64,000 nucleotides of DNA, taken from positions 62,001-126,000 of the forward strand of contig NZ_PCPR01000012.1 of assembly GCF_002979775.1 (NCBI RefSeq), in the 5' to 3' direction. Both the position numbers and the translations under genes were made by a program. The stretch comes from Arthrobacter sp. MYb23 (GTDB lineage Bacteria; Actinomycetota; Actinomycetes; Actinomycetales; Micrococcaceae). A model generated the notes under the pieces. The model worked only from the letters and a program-made list of their open reading frames with translations, was not told the DNA's origin and searched no databases. Every line of letters begins with the position of its first letter. The first letter of the stretch is position 1. Shown one piece after another: positions 8,651-17,746 of the stretch.

Positions 8651-10342
8651 ATGACCCAAACCGCCCTTCCCGGACTGGTTACTCCGCCAAAACTGCCGAA
8701 AGGCACGTTGCGGATTGTCCCGCTCGGTGGACTGGGAGAGATTGGCCGCAACATGGCGGTCTTCGAAATCGACGGCAAACTGCTGGTGGTTGACTGCGGC
8801 GTGCTCTTCCCCGAAGAGACCCAGCCCGGCGTCGACTTGATCCTGCCTGATTTCTCCTACATTGAGGACCGGCTGCAGGACATCGTAGGCGTCGTCCTGA
8901 CCCATGGTCACGAGGACCACATTGGTGCCGTTCCCTACCTGCTCCGCCTCAAGGCTGACATCCCCCTGATCGGGTCCCAGCTGACCCTTGCCCTGGTGGA
9001 GGCCAAGCTTCAGGAACATCGGATCAAGCCGTACACGCTGACCGTCACGGAGGGGCAGGTGGAGCAGTTCGGCCCGTTCGAGTGCGAATTCGTTGCAGTC
9101 AACCACTCCATTCCGGACGCGTTGGCAGTTTTCATCCGCACCGAGGGCGGTACTGTCCTTCACACAGGCGACTTCAAGATGGATCAGTTGCCGCTGGATG
9201 GCCGTATCACGGACCTTCGGCACTTCGCGCGCCTTGGTGAAGAGGGCGTAGACCTCTTCATGGCAGACTCCACCAACGCGGATGTACCGGGCTTCACCAC
9301 TGCCGAGAAGGAAATCGGCCCCACGTTGGACCGGCTGTTCGGACAGGCCAAGAAGCGCATCATCGTGGCGTCGTTCTCGTCCCACGTTCACCGTGTCCAG
9401 CAAGTTCTGGATGCCGCAGCCAAACATAACCGCAAGGTGGCCTTTGTTGGCCGTTCAATGGTCCGGAACATGGCTATCGCAGCGAAGCTCGGGTACCTCG
9501 ATGTCCCGCAAGGCATCCTGGTGGACATCAAGAACATCGACAACATGCCGGACGACCGCGTGGTTCTCATGTCCACCGGCTCGCAGGGTGAGCCGATGGC
9601 TGCGCTCTCCCGTATGGCCAACGGTGACCACCGGGTGATCGTTGGCAAGGGCGATACCGTCATCCTGGCCTCCAGCCTCATCCCGGGCAATGAGAACGCC
9701 GTTTTCCGTATCATCAATGGCCTTCTCAAGCTCGGCGCCGACGTGATCCACAAAGGCACTGCAAAGGTTCACGTCTCCGGACACGCAGCAGCCGGCGAGT
9801 TGCTTTACTGCTACAACATCCTCGAGCCGCTCAATGCGATGCCGGTCCATGGTGAAACCCGGCACTTGATAGCGAACGGAAACATAGCCGCTGAGTCCGG
9901 AGTTCCTTCGGACAGCATCATCCTGAGCGACAACGGCACGGTTATTGACCTCAAGGACCACATGGCGAACATCGTCGGCCAAGTGGAGGTCGGCTTCGTC
10001 TACGTAGACGGTTCCAGCGTGGGTGAAATTACCGACGCCGATCTCAAGGACCGCCGGGTCCTGGGGGACGAGGGCTTCATTTCCATTATCACGGTCATCA
10101 GCCGCACTACTGGCAAGATCGTGTCCGGCCCGGAGATCCACGCCCGTGGCGTAGCCGAGGATGACTCCGTGTTCGACGAGATCATTCCCAAGATCAACGC
10201 CGCGCTCGAAGACGCTGTGCTTAACCACGCAGATCACACCAACCACCAGTTGCAGCAGGTGGTCCGCAGGATCATTGGCACCTGGGTTAACCGCAAGCTG
10301 CGCCGCCGCCCGATGATCATTCCGGTGGTCCTGGAGGCTTAG
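8651..10342 (+). CDS. rnj: Ribonuclease J
   Basis: Endo-/5'-3' exoribonuclease for mRNA decay and rRNA maturation. The 563-residue protein is a metallo-beta-lactamase/beta-CASP enzyme: zinc motif VVLTHGHEDHIGAVPYLL near residues 81-98, VAVNHSIPDA, HTGDFKMDQ near 171-179, the beta-CASP segment with MADSTNADVPG, and a late HVSGHAAAGEL motif near 374-384. The C-terminal dimerisation domain is present, so the length is full. It lies directly downstream of dapA and is followed by a strong palindrome likely to end the transcript. Confidence 0.95.
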   Translation: MTQTALPGLVTPPKLPKGTLRIVPLGGLGEIGRNMAVFEIDGKLLVVDCGVLFPEETQPGVDLILPDFSYIEDRLQDIVGVVLTHGHEDHIGAVPYLLRLKADIPLIGSQLTLALVEAKLQEHRIKPYTLTVTEGQVEQFGPFECEFVAVNHSIPDALAVFIRTEGGTVLHTGDFKMDQLPLDGRITDLRHFARLGEEGVDLFMADSTNADVPGFTTAEKEIGPTLDRLFGQAKKRIIVASFSSHVHRVQQVLDAAAKHNRKVAFVGRSMVRNMAIAAKLGYLDVPQGILVDIKNIDNMPDDRVVLMSTGSQGEPMAALSRMANGDHRVIVGKGDTVILASSLIPGNENAVFRIINGLLKLGADVIHKGTAKVHVSGHAAAGELLYCYNILEPLNAMPVHGETRHLIANGNIAAESGVPSDSIILSDNGTVIDLKDHMANIVGQVEVGFVYVDGSSVGEITDADLKDRRVLGDEGFISIITVISRTTGKIVSGPEIHARGVAEDDSVFDEIIPKINAALEDAVLNHADHTNHQLQQVVRRIIGTWVNRKLRRRPMIIPVVLEA

Positions 10343-10364
10343 CCGTCCAGCAACATGAATGCCC

Positions 10365-10400
10365 AAGGGGGCCCGAAATCCGCGGATTTCGGGCCCCCTT
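10365..10400 (+). terminator. 36-bp perfect palindrome, likely transcription terminator
   Basis: The arms (AAGGGGGCCCGAAATCC and its exact complement) meet at a CCGCGG centre without mismatch. It lies 22 bp after the RNase J stop and five bases before the ftsK -10 element. There is only a two-T tail, so it is not a textbook U-tract terminator. Its perfect symmetry could act from either side. Confidence 0.55.
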
Positions 10401-10404
10401 GCGG

Positions 10405-10410
10405 TAGCGT
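10405..10410 (+). promoter_or_regulatory. -10 element of a leaderless ftsK promoter
   Basis: TAGCGT lies 7 nt before ATG 10418, just past the palindrome. Confidence 0.55.
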
Positions 10411-10417
10411 GGCACTT

Positions 10418-13306
10418 ATGGCGACCCGTACTACCTCCACGCCACGAGGCAGCTCCAGCAGCAAATCCGGCGGCACAGGCCGGAGCACAGCCGCATCCAA
10501 AACCAGCGGAGCTGCATCCAAAACCAGCGCCGCCGCGAGCAAGAGCGGGCGTGGCAGCACTGCCCGCACCAAGCAGGGGGCCGCCGTCGAGCCCCAAGCG
10601 CCGCTGCCGCTGCGCATGCTGTCAGGTTTCTGGCAGGGGATCGGCCATGTTGTAGGCGCCGGTGTCCGGCGCATCGGCTATGACGTCAGCGATCTCGACC
10701 CCGCCGACCGCCGGGATGGTGCGGCGCTGTTCAATTTGGTGTTGGGCGTCGCGATCGCCACCTTTGCCTGGTGGGGTTTGACCGGTTGGCTTCCGGATAT
10801 GGTCTACAGCGTCGTCAATGGCACTTTCGGTTGGATGTCCCTGGTCCTGCCGTTCATGCTGTTCGTCTGCGCTTTCCGCCTCTTCCGCAAGCCCCAGGAC
10901 GGGCGGGGCAACAACCGGGTAGGCATTGGCTTCATGATCATGACCCTGGCGGGCTCCGGCCTGGCCCACGTCATTGGTGGCCTGCCCACGGTTGCAGACG
11001 GGTTCGATGGCTTGCGCAAGGCGGGCGGAATGCTGGGCTTCCTGGCGGCCGCTCCTTTAGCCGCCATCCACGCGGCTGTTCCCGTTGTTCTCTACGGATT
11101 GCTGGCTTTCGTTTCCCTGTTGATCGTCACCGCCACGCCCTTTGGTGCCATCCCCTCCCGCATCCGCGGTGCTTACGAGCACCTCATGGGCGTGGACCTC
11201 ATGGACGAGTCCGGCAAGGACGCCCATGACCGCAGCTACCTCTACGAAAATGAGGCCGCTACCAAGCCCAGGAAGAAAAAGCGCATGCGCTTCTTCGGTA
11301 AGGACGAGGAAGCGGACACCACCTTGGAAGGCTACGTCGGGGACGAGGCCTTCGAGCACGCAATCGTCGACGACGACGAAAATCCAGATACGTCTGCACC
11401 ACGGGTTCCGCCGGGGGTGCGTCGCCCCACACAGGCGGAAATCGCCGTCGGGAAGATCAAGGCTGCCCAAGGCCTGGGCGCCACCCCGGGAATCGAGAAC
11501 CCCACCGAAGCCATCCCGATCCTTACCCCGGAGATGGCCGCACCCGCACCTCCAGTTGCGCAGGTTCCGGCGAAGCCTGCAGGAGCACCCCTCCCGCAGA
11601 CGCCCATCCCGCAACGCACAGAGCAACTGTCCCTGGCAGGCGACGTCACCTACACCTTGCCGGCTTCGGACTACCTGACACCGGGCTCCATCCCGAAGGA
11701 GCGGACGGAAGCCAATGACGCCGTCGTCGCCGCCCTGACGGACACCCTTACGCAGTTCAACGTCGAAGCCGCTGTGACGGGCTTCAGCCGCGGCCCTACT
11801 GTGACGCGCTATGAGATTGAACTGTCACCGGGCACCAAGGTGGAGCGCGTCACTGCCCTGTCCAAGAACATCTCCTATGCCGTGGCGTCGAGTGATGTGC
11901 GGATCCTGAGCCCCATCCCGGGCAAATCGGCCATTGGCATCGAGATCCCCAACACGGACCGCGAAACGGTGTCGCTTGGCGATGTGCTGCGGAGCCAGAA
12001 TGCGCGCCGGACGGACCACCCGATGGTCATGGGTGTGGGCAAGGACGTCGAGGGTGGTTACGTTGTAGCCAACCTCGCCAAGATGCCCCACTTGCTCGTC
12101 GCCGGTGCCACCGGTGCTGGTAAGTCGAGCTTTGTGAACTCCATGATCACCTCCATCCTCATGCGCGCCACGCCGGATGAGGTGCGGATGGTCATGGTGG
12201 ATCCCAAGCGCGTGGAACTCACGGCCTACGAGGGCGTCCCGCACCTCATCACGCCCATCATCACCAACCCCAAGAAGGCCGCCGAGGCCCTACAGTGGGT
12301 GGTTCGTGAGATGGACGCCCGTTACGACGACCTCGCCAACTACGGCTACAAGCACATTGACGACTTCAACAAAGCGGTCAGGGCCGGCAAGGTTGTGCCG
12401 CCGGTGGACTCCAAGCGCATCATCAAGCCTTACCCGTACCTGCTGGTGATCGTTGACGAGCTCGCCGACCTCATGATGGTTGCCCCACGCGACGTCGAAG
12501 ACTCGATTGTCCGCATCACCCAGCTCGCACGTGCCGCCGGCATCCACTTGGTGCTGGCAACCCAGCGTCCATCCGTGGATGTTGTCACTGGCCTGATCAA
12601 GGCGAACGTTCCATCCCGTATGGCGTTTGCCACATCGTCCGTCACGGACTCCCGTGTTGTGTTGGATCAGCCGGGCGCCGAGAAGCTGATCGGACAAGGC
12701 GACGCGCTGTTCCTTCCGATGGGTGCTTCCAAGGCCATGCGTGTCCAGGGCGCCTGGGTCACGGAATCGGAGATCCATAAGGTTGTGGAGCACGTTAAGG
12801 GGCAGCTGCAGGCCGTCTACCGCGACGACGTCGCTGCAGAGGCGCCCAAGAAGCAGATCGACGACGACATCGGAGACGACCTCGAAGTCCTGCTCCAGGC
12901 AACGGAGCTTGTGGTGACCACACAGTTCGGTTCAACGTCCATGCTTCAGCGAAAGCTTCGAGTGGGCTTTGCCAAGGCCGGCCGTCTCATGGACCTGCTG
13001 GAATCCCGCGGAGTGGTGGGCCCCTCGGAGGGTTCGAAGGCGCGCGATGTCCTGGTAAAGCCTGATGACCTCGCTGCCGTTCTGGCGGCGATGAAGGGAC
13101 AGGAGTCACCCGCTGCACCCGACGCCCACACGGCGGCACTGAGCGATAACGCGAACTCGAACATCGCCGTCGGCGGTTATGCCGAAGACCTTGTTCAGGC
13201 GGACCTGGATAACCGGACGCAGGCCATTGAATATTACGACGGCGCCGACGGTCCAAATGATGACGAAGAGGGCGGCGAGGACGCTTGGTCGCTCACGGGA
13301 CGGTAG
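10418..13306 (+). CDS. ftsK: DNA translocase FtsK
   Basis: Membrane-anchored ATP-driven DNA pump for chromosome segregation at the septum. The 962-residue protein starts with a Ser/Lys/Thr-rich tail, then has four or five membrane helices (about residues 110-250), a Pro/Ala linker, the alpha-beta motor with Walker [10 protein letters not shown] near 563-571 and Walker [14 protein letters not shown], and the gamma winged-helix domain ([39 protein letters not shown], written in parts: start [10 protein letters not shown] near 840). The acidic C-terminal tail ends in [13 protein letters not shown]. An upstream in-frame start at 10355 would run through the palindrome and is rejected. Confidence 0.95.
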   Translation: MATRTTSTPRGSSSSKSGGTGRSTAASKTSGAASKTSAAASKSGRGSTARTKQGAAVEPQAPLPLRMLSGFWQGIGHVVGAGVRRIGYDVSDLDPADRRDGAALFNLVLGVAIATFAWWGLTGWLPDMVYSVVNGTFGWMSLVLPFMLFVCAFRLFRKPQDGRGNNRVGIGFMIMTLAGSGLAHVIGGLPTVADGFDGLRKAGGMLGFLAAAPLAAIHAAVPVVLYGLLAFVSLLIVTATPFGAIPSRIRGAYEHLMGVDLMDESGKDAHDRSYLYENEAATKPRKKKRMRFFGKDEEADTTLEGYVGDEAFEHAIVDDDENPDTSAPRVPPGVRRPTQAEIAVGKIKAAQGLGATPGIENPTEAIPILTPEMAAPAPPVAQVPAKPAGAPLPQTPIPQRTEQLSLAGDVTYTLPASDYLTPGSIPKERTEANDAVVAALTDTLTQFNVEAAVTGFSRGPTVTRYEIELSPGTKVERVTALSKNISYAVASSDVRILSPIPGKSAIGIEIPNTDRETVSLGDVLRSQNARRTDHPMVMGVGKDVEGGYVVANLAKMPHLLVAGATGAGKSSFVNSMITSILMRATPDEVRMVMVDPKRVELTAYEGVPHLITPIITNPKKAAEALQWVVREMDARYDDLANYGYKHIDDFNKAVRAGKVVPPVDSKRIIKPYPYLLVIVDELADLMMVAPRDVEDSIVRITQLARAAGIHLVLATQRPSVDVVTGLIKANVPSRMAFATSSVTDSRVVLDQPGAEKLIGQGDALFLPMGASKAMRVQGAWVTESEIHKVVEHVKGQLQAVYRDDVAAEAPKKQIDDDIGDDLEVLLQATELVVTTQFGSTSMLQRKLRVGFAKAGRLMDLLESRGVVGPSEGSKARDVLVKPDDLAAVLAAMKGQESPAAPDAHTAALSDNANSNIAVGGYAEDLVQADLDNRTQAIEYYDGADGPNDDEEGGEDAWSLTGR

Positions 13307-13317
13307 CCCAAAGAGGG

Positions 13318-13323
13318 TAGCCT
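13318..13323 (+). promoter_or_regulatory. -10 element for pgsA-cinA
   Basis: TAGCCT lies 6 nt before GTG 13330. Confidence 0.5.
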
Positions 13324-13329
13324 TGTGGG

Positions 13330-13932
13330 GTGACTAAAGCCGAGGGTGATAACGCGACTTCCAGCAGTTCCGACGTCTGGAACCTGCCCAACATCCTCAC
13401 CATGCTCCGCATCGCCCTGGTTCCGTTCTTCGTTTGGTTCCTTGTGGCCGACGACGGCGAGTACGGGATCTGGCGTTGGGCGGCCGTTGTGGCTTTCGCC
13501 GTTGCCATCTACACGGACAAGCTCGACGGCGACATCGCCAGGGCGCGGGGCCTGATCACCAACTTCGGCAAGATCGCCGATCCCATTGCCGACAAGCTGC
13601 TGATCGGTTCCGCGCTGGTTCTCCTGTCCATCCTGGGGGAGTTGCCGTGGTGGGTGACCATCCTGATCCTCGTGCGGGAGTGGGGGATTACTGCGCTTCG
13701 GTTTGTCGTTATCCGCTACGGTGTCATGCCGGCTTCACGGGGCGGCAAGCTGAAAACAGTGGTCCAAACCGTGGCCATCTTCCTCTACCTACTTCCGCTG
13801 AAAGCAATCGCTCCCTGGCTGGGTGACGTCGCATTCTGGGTCATGATGGCGGCCCTTGCCATCACTCTGTGGACCGGAGTGGAATATGTGGTCCAGGCAC
13901 TGAAGCTACGGGCGGCAGGGCGGCGTGCATGA
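13330..13932 (+). CDS. pgsA: CDP-diacylglycerol-glycerol-3-phosphate 3-phosphatidyltransferase
   Basis: Integral membrane enzyme that makes phosphatidylglycerophosphate, precursor of phosphatidylglycerol and cardiolipin. The 200-residue protein has the complete CDP-alcohol phosphotransferase motif D-x2-DG-x2-AR-x8-G-x3-D-x3-D between residues 63 and 89 (DKLDGDIARARG then GKIADPIADK), and hydrophobic segments along its length. The GTG start follows a TANNNT element. It overlaps cinA by ATGA, so the two genes are translationally coupled, a conserved pair in actinobacteria. Confidence 0.93.
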   Translation: MTKAEGDNATSSSSDVWNLPNILTMLRIALVPFFVWFLVADDGEYGIWRWAAVVAFAVAIYTDKLDGDIARARGLITNFGKIADPIADKLLIGSALVLLSILGELPWWVTILILVREWGITALRFVVIRYGVMPASRGGKLKTVVQTVAIFLYLLPLKAIAPWLGDVAFWVMMAALAITLWTGVEYVVQALKLRAAGRRA

Positions 13933-14441
13933 CGTTCCGAGAAGGTGCATCCTCCGCTGCGCAGACAGCCACGGCTGCGGTCGCCATGGCTATCGGGAAC
14001 AAACTCACCGTGGCCACGGCAGAGTCGCTGACAGCCGGAATGGTGGCCGCAATGCTGGCCAACACGCCGGGCGCGTCCGGGATGCTGCAGGGCGGAGTGA
14101 TTGCCTACCAGAACTCGGTGAAGGCCGGCGTCCTGGGCGTGTCGCAGGAACTGCTTGCAGCAGCTGGCTCCGTTGACGGCCAGGTGGCCGAAGCAATGGC
14201 CGACGGCGCGCGGCGGGTCTGCGGCGCCGACCTCGGGATTTCCACCACGGGTGTGGCGGGACCCGAGGCGCACGACGGCAAAGCAGTAGGAACTGTGTTC
14301 ATCGGAATCGCCGGAAAAACCGGAACCGAGTCGTTTGAATACCGTTTCTCGGGGGACAGGCATTCCATCAGAGAACAAGCCTGCGAGGCCGCCGTGGCGC
14401 GTCTGCTTGCTGCCCTGAGTGACGTTGGTTACCGTTCGTAA
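13929..14441 (+). CDS. cinA: CinA-family nicotinamide-nucleotide amidohydrolase
   Basis: C-terminal CinA domain only (170 residues), the PncC-type enzyme that deamidates nicotinamide mononucleotide to recycle NAD breakdown products. Motifs include TVATAESLTAGMVAAML near residues 33-49, GVIAYQNSVKAGVLGV near 57-72 and GISTTGVAGPE near 103-113. The COG1058 N-terminal half found in long CinA proteins is absent, as usual for this family form. The ATG overlaps the pgsA stop. The gene ends about 230 bp before the clgR start. Confidence 0.9.
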   Translation: MTFREGASSAAQTATAAVAMAIGNKLTVATAESLTAGMVAAMLANTPGASGMLQGGVIAYQNSVKAGVLGVSQELLAAAGSVDGQVAEAMADGARRVCGADLGISTTGVAGPEAHDGKAVGTVFIGIAGKTGTESFEYRFSGDRHSIREQACEAAVARLLAALSDVGYRS

Positions 14442-14510
14442 AGTAGTCGGGAACAAAAACTGATTGCCAATAGTTGTGTCATTGTGTCGCTTCGGAAGAG
14501 CCGGGGCGCC

Positions 14511-14516
14511 TAGGAT
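14511..14516 (+). promoter_or_regulatory. Candidate -10 element for clgR
   Basis: TAGGAT is the best -10-like hexamer in the 230-bp gap before clgR. A GGAA...GTA arrangement around 14490-14520 also loosely resembles an ECF sigma-factor promoter, which is notable because corynebacterial clgR is ECF-controlled. I cannot decide between the two by eye. Confidence 0.3.
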
Positions 14517-14671
14517 GTAAAAACCAACCCGGTCCGCCAGCCAGCGAACCGGATGACTGAGGGAGCAAGGCGATACAGATGGTAAAGCAGCCCGTATCCG
14601 TAAACGGCGTTGTCCGCTGGAAGGATGTGGGCTTGGCTGATCAGACACAGAGCGAGCAGAAGGAGCGCAAA

Positions 14672-15013
14672 ATGGTTGTACTACGCCACGAGATCGGTGA
14701 TGTACTGCGCGATGTCCGCCAGCGTCAGGGCCGTACCCTCCGCGAGGTTTCGCACAGCGCCCGCGTTTCACTCGGCTACTTGAGTGAAGTTGAACGCGGC
14801 CAAAAGGAGGCTTCTTCCGAGCTCCTGTCTTCTATCTGCACAGCCCTGGATGTTCCGCTGTCCCACATGCTTCGCGAAGTCAGCGATCGCGTGGCCGTCG
14901 CAGAAGGTGTTGCAGTTCCGGACACTGTTCCGCAGGAATTCTCCCAGCGTTATGGTCGCGATCTGGACCTCACGGACGATTTCCCGCAGGGAATGCTCTC
15001 CGGAGCCCGGTAA
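14672..15013 (+). CDS. clgR: XRE-family regulator ClgR (clp gene regulator)
   Basis: DNA-binding activator of Clp protease and related proteostasis genes in actinobacteria. The helix-turn-helix is [32 protein letters not shown] (parts: [20 protein letters not shown] near residues 21-40), the near-invariant ClgR sequence. I place the start at ATG 14672, six bases after AAGGAG, giving 113 residues; an in-frame ATG at 14579 would add 31 unstructured residues and is also possible. ClgR proteins are often degraded through their C-terminus; here it ends [11 protein letters not shown] strong terminator follows. Confidence 0.88.
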   Translation: MVVLRHEIGDVLRDVRQRQGRTLREVSHSARVSLGYLSEVERGQKEASSELLSSICTALDVPLSHMLREVSDRVAVAEGVAVPDTVPQEFSQRYGRDLDLTDDFPQGMLSGAR

Positions 15014-15035
15014 CCGTTCCACCATAGTCATGGAG

Positions 15036-15067
15036 AAGGTCCCCAGCCTGAGGCTGGGGACCTTTTT
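15036..15067 (+). terminator. Rho-independent terminator after clgR
   Basis: A perfect 14-bp stem (AAGGTCCCCAGCCT / AGGCTGGGGACCTT) with a one-base centre is followed by TTT. It separates clgR from the convergent MarR gene. Confidence 0.9.
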
Positions 15068-15105
15068 CGTCGAATGCGCGGAATGTCCGTTGGGGCGGGT
15101 GCTGC

Positions 15106-15645
15106 TCAAACGGCCTCGGTTTTGTCCTCGACGTCGAGCCCTGAATCCTTGACGTTGAGGACGCCATCACCGTAAATGGCGTTAAGGCGGCCCATATAGT
15201 CAGCCAAGGTTTGGACGTCCTCCAGCGGCCATTCGCCGAGTCGTTCACGGAATACCTGCCTCCGTGCGTCCTGGACCTGGTGCATCTTCTCCTCACCCTT
15301 GTCCGTCAACCGGATGGATTGGGCCCTGCCGTCCTGCGGGTCTGCCTCCTTGTAGACGAGGCCGATGCTCTCCAGGAAGGCGATCTGACGGCTCACAGAC
15401 GGCTTGCCAACCCCAATGCAGGTGGCAAGGTCCGTGAGCCGGATGGGCCCTTCCCTGCGGATGACCGTAAGGAGCCCGTAGGCAGCAGGTTCCATGTCCG
15501 GGTGGACTTGGCGTGACAACTGATGGGAGATCGAACGGGCGCGGCGCCAGAGCAGGCTCAGCTGGTGTTCCACCTGCTGGAGGGCGTCGTCCACGGCGTC
15601 GCCTGGCACGGCCGGACCGGGCGTGCTCTGGAGAGGATTGCTCAT
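15106..15645 (-). CDS. MarR-family transcriptional regulator
   Basis: A winged-helix repressor of about 179 residues. The core runs LSLLWRRARSISHQLSRQV, then the recognition region TDLATCIGVGKPSVSRQIAFLES and the wing ADPQDGRAQSIRLTDKGEE, all typical of MarR. ATG 15645 is chosen because TAGAAT lies 7 nt upstream; longer frames reach 15696. It faces away from the DUF3046 gene, and no efflux or catabolic target lies next to it, so its ligand and regulon are unknown. Confidence 0.85.
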   Translation of the reverse strand: MSNPLQSTPGPAVPGDAVDDALQQVEHQLSLLWRRARSISHQLSRQVHPDMEPAAYGLLTVIRREGPIRLTDLATCIGVGKPSVSRQIAFLESIGLVYKEADPQDGRAQSIRLTDKGEEKMHQVQDARRQVFRERLGEWPLEDVQTLADYMGRLNAIYGDGVLNVKDSGLDVEDKTEAV

Positions 15646-15652
15646 GGCAACC

Positions 15653-15658
15653 ATTCTA
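15653..15658 (-). promoter_or_regulatory. -10 element of the MarR gene
   Basis: TAGAAT on the minus strand lies 7 nt before ATG 15645, supporting a leaderless start. Confidence 0.5.
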
Positions 15659-15686
15659 GAGTCCGGCGCCATGAGAGACTCTATCG

Positions 15687-15911
15687 GTGAGGGCAAGTGA
15701 CTTTTGGCGACTAATGGACGACGAATTCGGGGCAGGCTACTCCCGGGTCCTGGCCAGCTCCCTGGTACTCGCCGGTGTGGGTGGACGGACCGCCGAAGAG
15801 GCGTTGGCCTCCGGCTACCAACCCCGCGAGGTGTGGTTGGCTGTGTGCGAGGTTCAGGATGTCCCTCCCGAGCGAAGGCTGGGCAAGGACATCAAGCCGG
15901 CCTCAAACTGA
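15687..15911 (+). CDS. DUF3046 family protein
   Basis: A 74-residue soluble protein starting at GTG. The sequence SDFWRLMDDEFGAGYSRVLASSLVLAGVGGRTAEEALASG (start SDFWRLMDDEFG) is the characteristic DUF3046 pattern, an actinobacterial family found almost always just before recA. Its function is unknown. The conserved position suggests a link to the recA region, but recA has its own promoters about 60-200 bp downstream. Confidence 0.85.
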   Translation: MRASDFWRLMDDEFGAGYSRVLASSLVLAGVGGRTAEEALASGYQPREVWLAVCEVQDVPPERRLGKDIKPASN

Positions 15912-15965
15912 CCACATGTGTCTCGCTGGGGTAAAGGGCCCCGGAAGACACACCGTGCCCGTCAT

Positions 15966-15981
15966 TCGAATATCTGTTCGG
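15966..15981 (+). promoter_or_regulatory. LexA (SOS) box upstream of recA
   Basis: TCGAATATCTGTTCGG matches TCGAAC-N4-GTTCGA at 10 of 12 defined positions. It lies 190 bp before the recA ATG, which implies a long 5' leader from the SOS promoter. Confidence 0.75.
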
Positions 15982-16082
15982 ATGGGGATATGCTCCTGAA
16001 AGAGGAAAATTGATCCTGAACGACGCGTCCGGGGCATGCCGACACTCCTGTTTATCCACATAGCAGGGGTTGGCTTGTAAAA

Positions 16083-16105
16083 ATGTCAGGGCGCCGTAAT
16101 AGCGT
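16083..16105 (+). promoter_or_regulatory. PafBC-type (RecA-NDp-like) promoter of recA
   Basis: ATGTCAGGG, an 8-base spacer, then TAGCGT fits the mycobacterial LexA-independent damage promoter TTGTCRGTG-N8-TANNNT except for two bases. It would start transcription about 60 bp before recA. Confidence 0.6.
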
Positions 16106-16170
16106 CTGACATGACAGGAAAGCGGCCTTTCAGGCCACTCCACAGCGAGAAAGCATCAGAGGTGTGAACC

Positions 16171-17214
16171 ATGGCGGCAGCCCCGGATCGTGAGAAGGCG
16201 CTCGAAGCAGCGCTTGCCCAGATCGACAAGCAGTTCGGTAAAGGCTCTATCATGCGTCTGGGTGATGACACCCGGGCACCGATTGAGGTCATTCCCACCG
16301 GCTCCATTGCACTGGATGTCGCCCTTGGCATTGGTGGCCTGCCACGTGGCCGCGTCGTGGAAATCTACGGTCCGGAATCCTCGGGTAAAACCACCGTGGC
16401 ACTTCACGCCGTAGCCAATGCACAGCGCGCCGGCGGCATCGCGGCCTTCATCGACGCCGAACACGCGCTTGACCCGGACTACGCCGCCAAGCTCGGCGTG
16501 GACACGGATGCACTCTTGGTCTCCCAGCCGGACACCGGCGAGCAAGCCCTCGAAATCATGGACATGCTGGTGGGTTCCGGCTCGCTGGACATCGTGGTCA
16601 TCGACTCCGTGGCTGCCTTGGTACCCCGCGCTGAAATCGAAGGCGAAATGGGCGACTCCCACGTTGGCCTCCAGGCCAGGCTCATGAGCCAGGCACTGCG
16701 TAAGATCACCGGTCGCTTGAGCCAGACCAAGACCACCGCCATCTTCATCAACCAGCTGCGTGAAAAGATCGGCGTGTTCTTCGGATCTCCGGAAACCACC
16801 ACGGGTGGTAAGGCGCTGAAGTTCTATGCGTCAGTACGAATCGATGTTCGCCGCATTCAGACCCTGAAGGAAGGCGCGGACTCCGTCGGTAACCGCACCA
16901 AGGCAAAGATCGTCAAGAACAAGATGGCACCGCCCTTCAAGATCGCCGAGTTCGACATCATCTACGGTCAGGGCATCTCCCGCGAGGGCGGCATCATTGA
17001 CATGGGTGTGGAGCACGGCATCATCAAGAAATCGGGTTCGTGGTTCACCTACGATGGCGATCAACTGGGCCAGGGCATGGAGAACTCGCGTCGCTTCCTG
17101 CGCGACAACCCTGAGCTCGCCCAGGAGCTGGAGCGCCTGATCAAGGAAAAGCTCGGCGTGGGCGTCGCCAAGGTTGAAGAAGATTCCCCGAAGCTGAAGG
17201 CCGTTGACGGCTAG
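16171..17214 (+). CDS. recA: Recombinase RecA
   Basis: DNA strand-exchange protein and LexA co-protease. The 347-residue protein has Walker [10 protein letters not shown] at residues 67-75, the [11 protein letters not shown] segment near 96-106, Walker [19 protein letters not shown] and the L2-loop region [21 protein letters not shown] ([12 protein letters not shown]). There is no intein. A LexA box and a PafBC-type promoter lie upstream, so induction by DNA damage through two routes is likely. recX begins inside the last codons, giving coupled expression. Confidence 0.98.
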   Translation: MAAAPDREKALEAALAQIDKQFGKGSIMRLGDDTRAPIEVIPTGSIALDVALGIGGLPRGRVVEIYGPESSGKTTVALHAVANAQRAGGIAAFIDAEHALDPDYAAKLGVDTDALLVSQPDTGEQALEIMDMLVGSGSLDIVVIDSVAALVPRAEIEGEMGDSHVGLQARLMSQALRKITGRLSQTKTTAIFINQLREKIGVFFGSPETTTGGKALKFYASVRIDVRRIQTLKEGADSVGNRTKAKIVKNKMAPPFKIAEFDIIYGQGISREGGIIDMGVEHGIIKKSGSWFTYDGDQLGQGMENSRRFLRDNPELAQELERLIKEKLGVGVAKVEEDSPKLKAVDG

Positions 17215-17746
17215 AAGACGGCCGGATCCGGATTCTTCCGTAGCGGCCGATCCTGAACCTGATCCCGAATCCGTGGCGCGTGCCATCGTCTTGAGGCAGT
17301 TGACGATGGCGCCGCGGAGCCGGCTGCAGTTGTCCCGGAAGCTCGCGGAGCGGAACGTTCCCGAGGACGTGGCCGAGGCAGTCTTGGATCGCTTCGAAGA
17401 AGTTCAGCTGATCGATGATGCCGAGTTTGCCAGGATGTGGGTCAGAAGCCGCTCGCAAAGCAAAAAGCTTGCGAAGGGCGCCATCCGTCGCGAACTGGCA
17501 GACAAAGGCATCGAGCTGGATGCGGCTGAAGAAGCACTATCGCAGCTCAGCGACCAAGATGAGGAATTGGCTGCCCGGGAGCTGGTTCGGCGCAAGCTGC
17601 GGCCCAGTATGGATCTAAGCGGTCGGGCAGAGCGGGACAAGTACACCCGCCGGCTGGCCTCGATGCTTGCACGCAAAGGCTACGCCCCTTCCATGGCCTT
17701 CAGAATCGTCGGTGAGGTGCTGGCTGAAGCCGGTACCCTTGAGTAG
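17204..17746 (+). CDS. recX: Regulatory protein RecX
   Basis: Binds and restrains RecA filaments. The 180-residue protein has an acidic N-terminal extension, then the three-helix RecX repeats: [50 protein letters not shown] ([16 protein letters not shown]) and the C-terminal [21 protein letters not shown]. The start is TTG 17204, overlapping the recA stop by 11 bases; this keeps RecX under recA control. The stop overlaps the miaB GTG. Confidence 0.92.
   Translation: MTARRRPDPDSSVAADPEPDPESVARAIVLRQLTMAPRSRLQLSRKLAERNVPEDVAEAVLDRFEEVQLIDDAEFARMWVRSRSQSKKLAKGAIRRELADKGIELDAAEEALSQLSDQDEELAARELVRRKLRPSMDLSGRAERDKYTRRLASMLARKGYAPSMAFRIVGEVLAEAGTLE

Noticed and set aside
10355..10417. In-frame N-terminal extension of ftsK
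   Set aside because: It would translate the 36-bp palindrome; the -10 element at 10405 points to ATG 10418.
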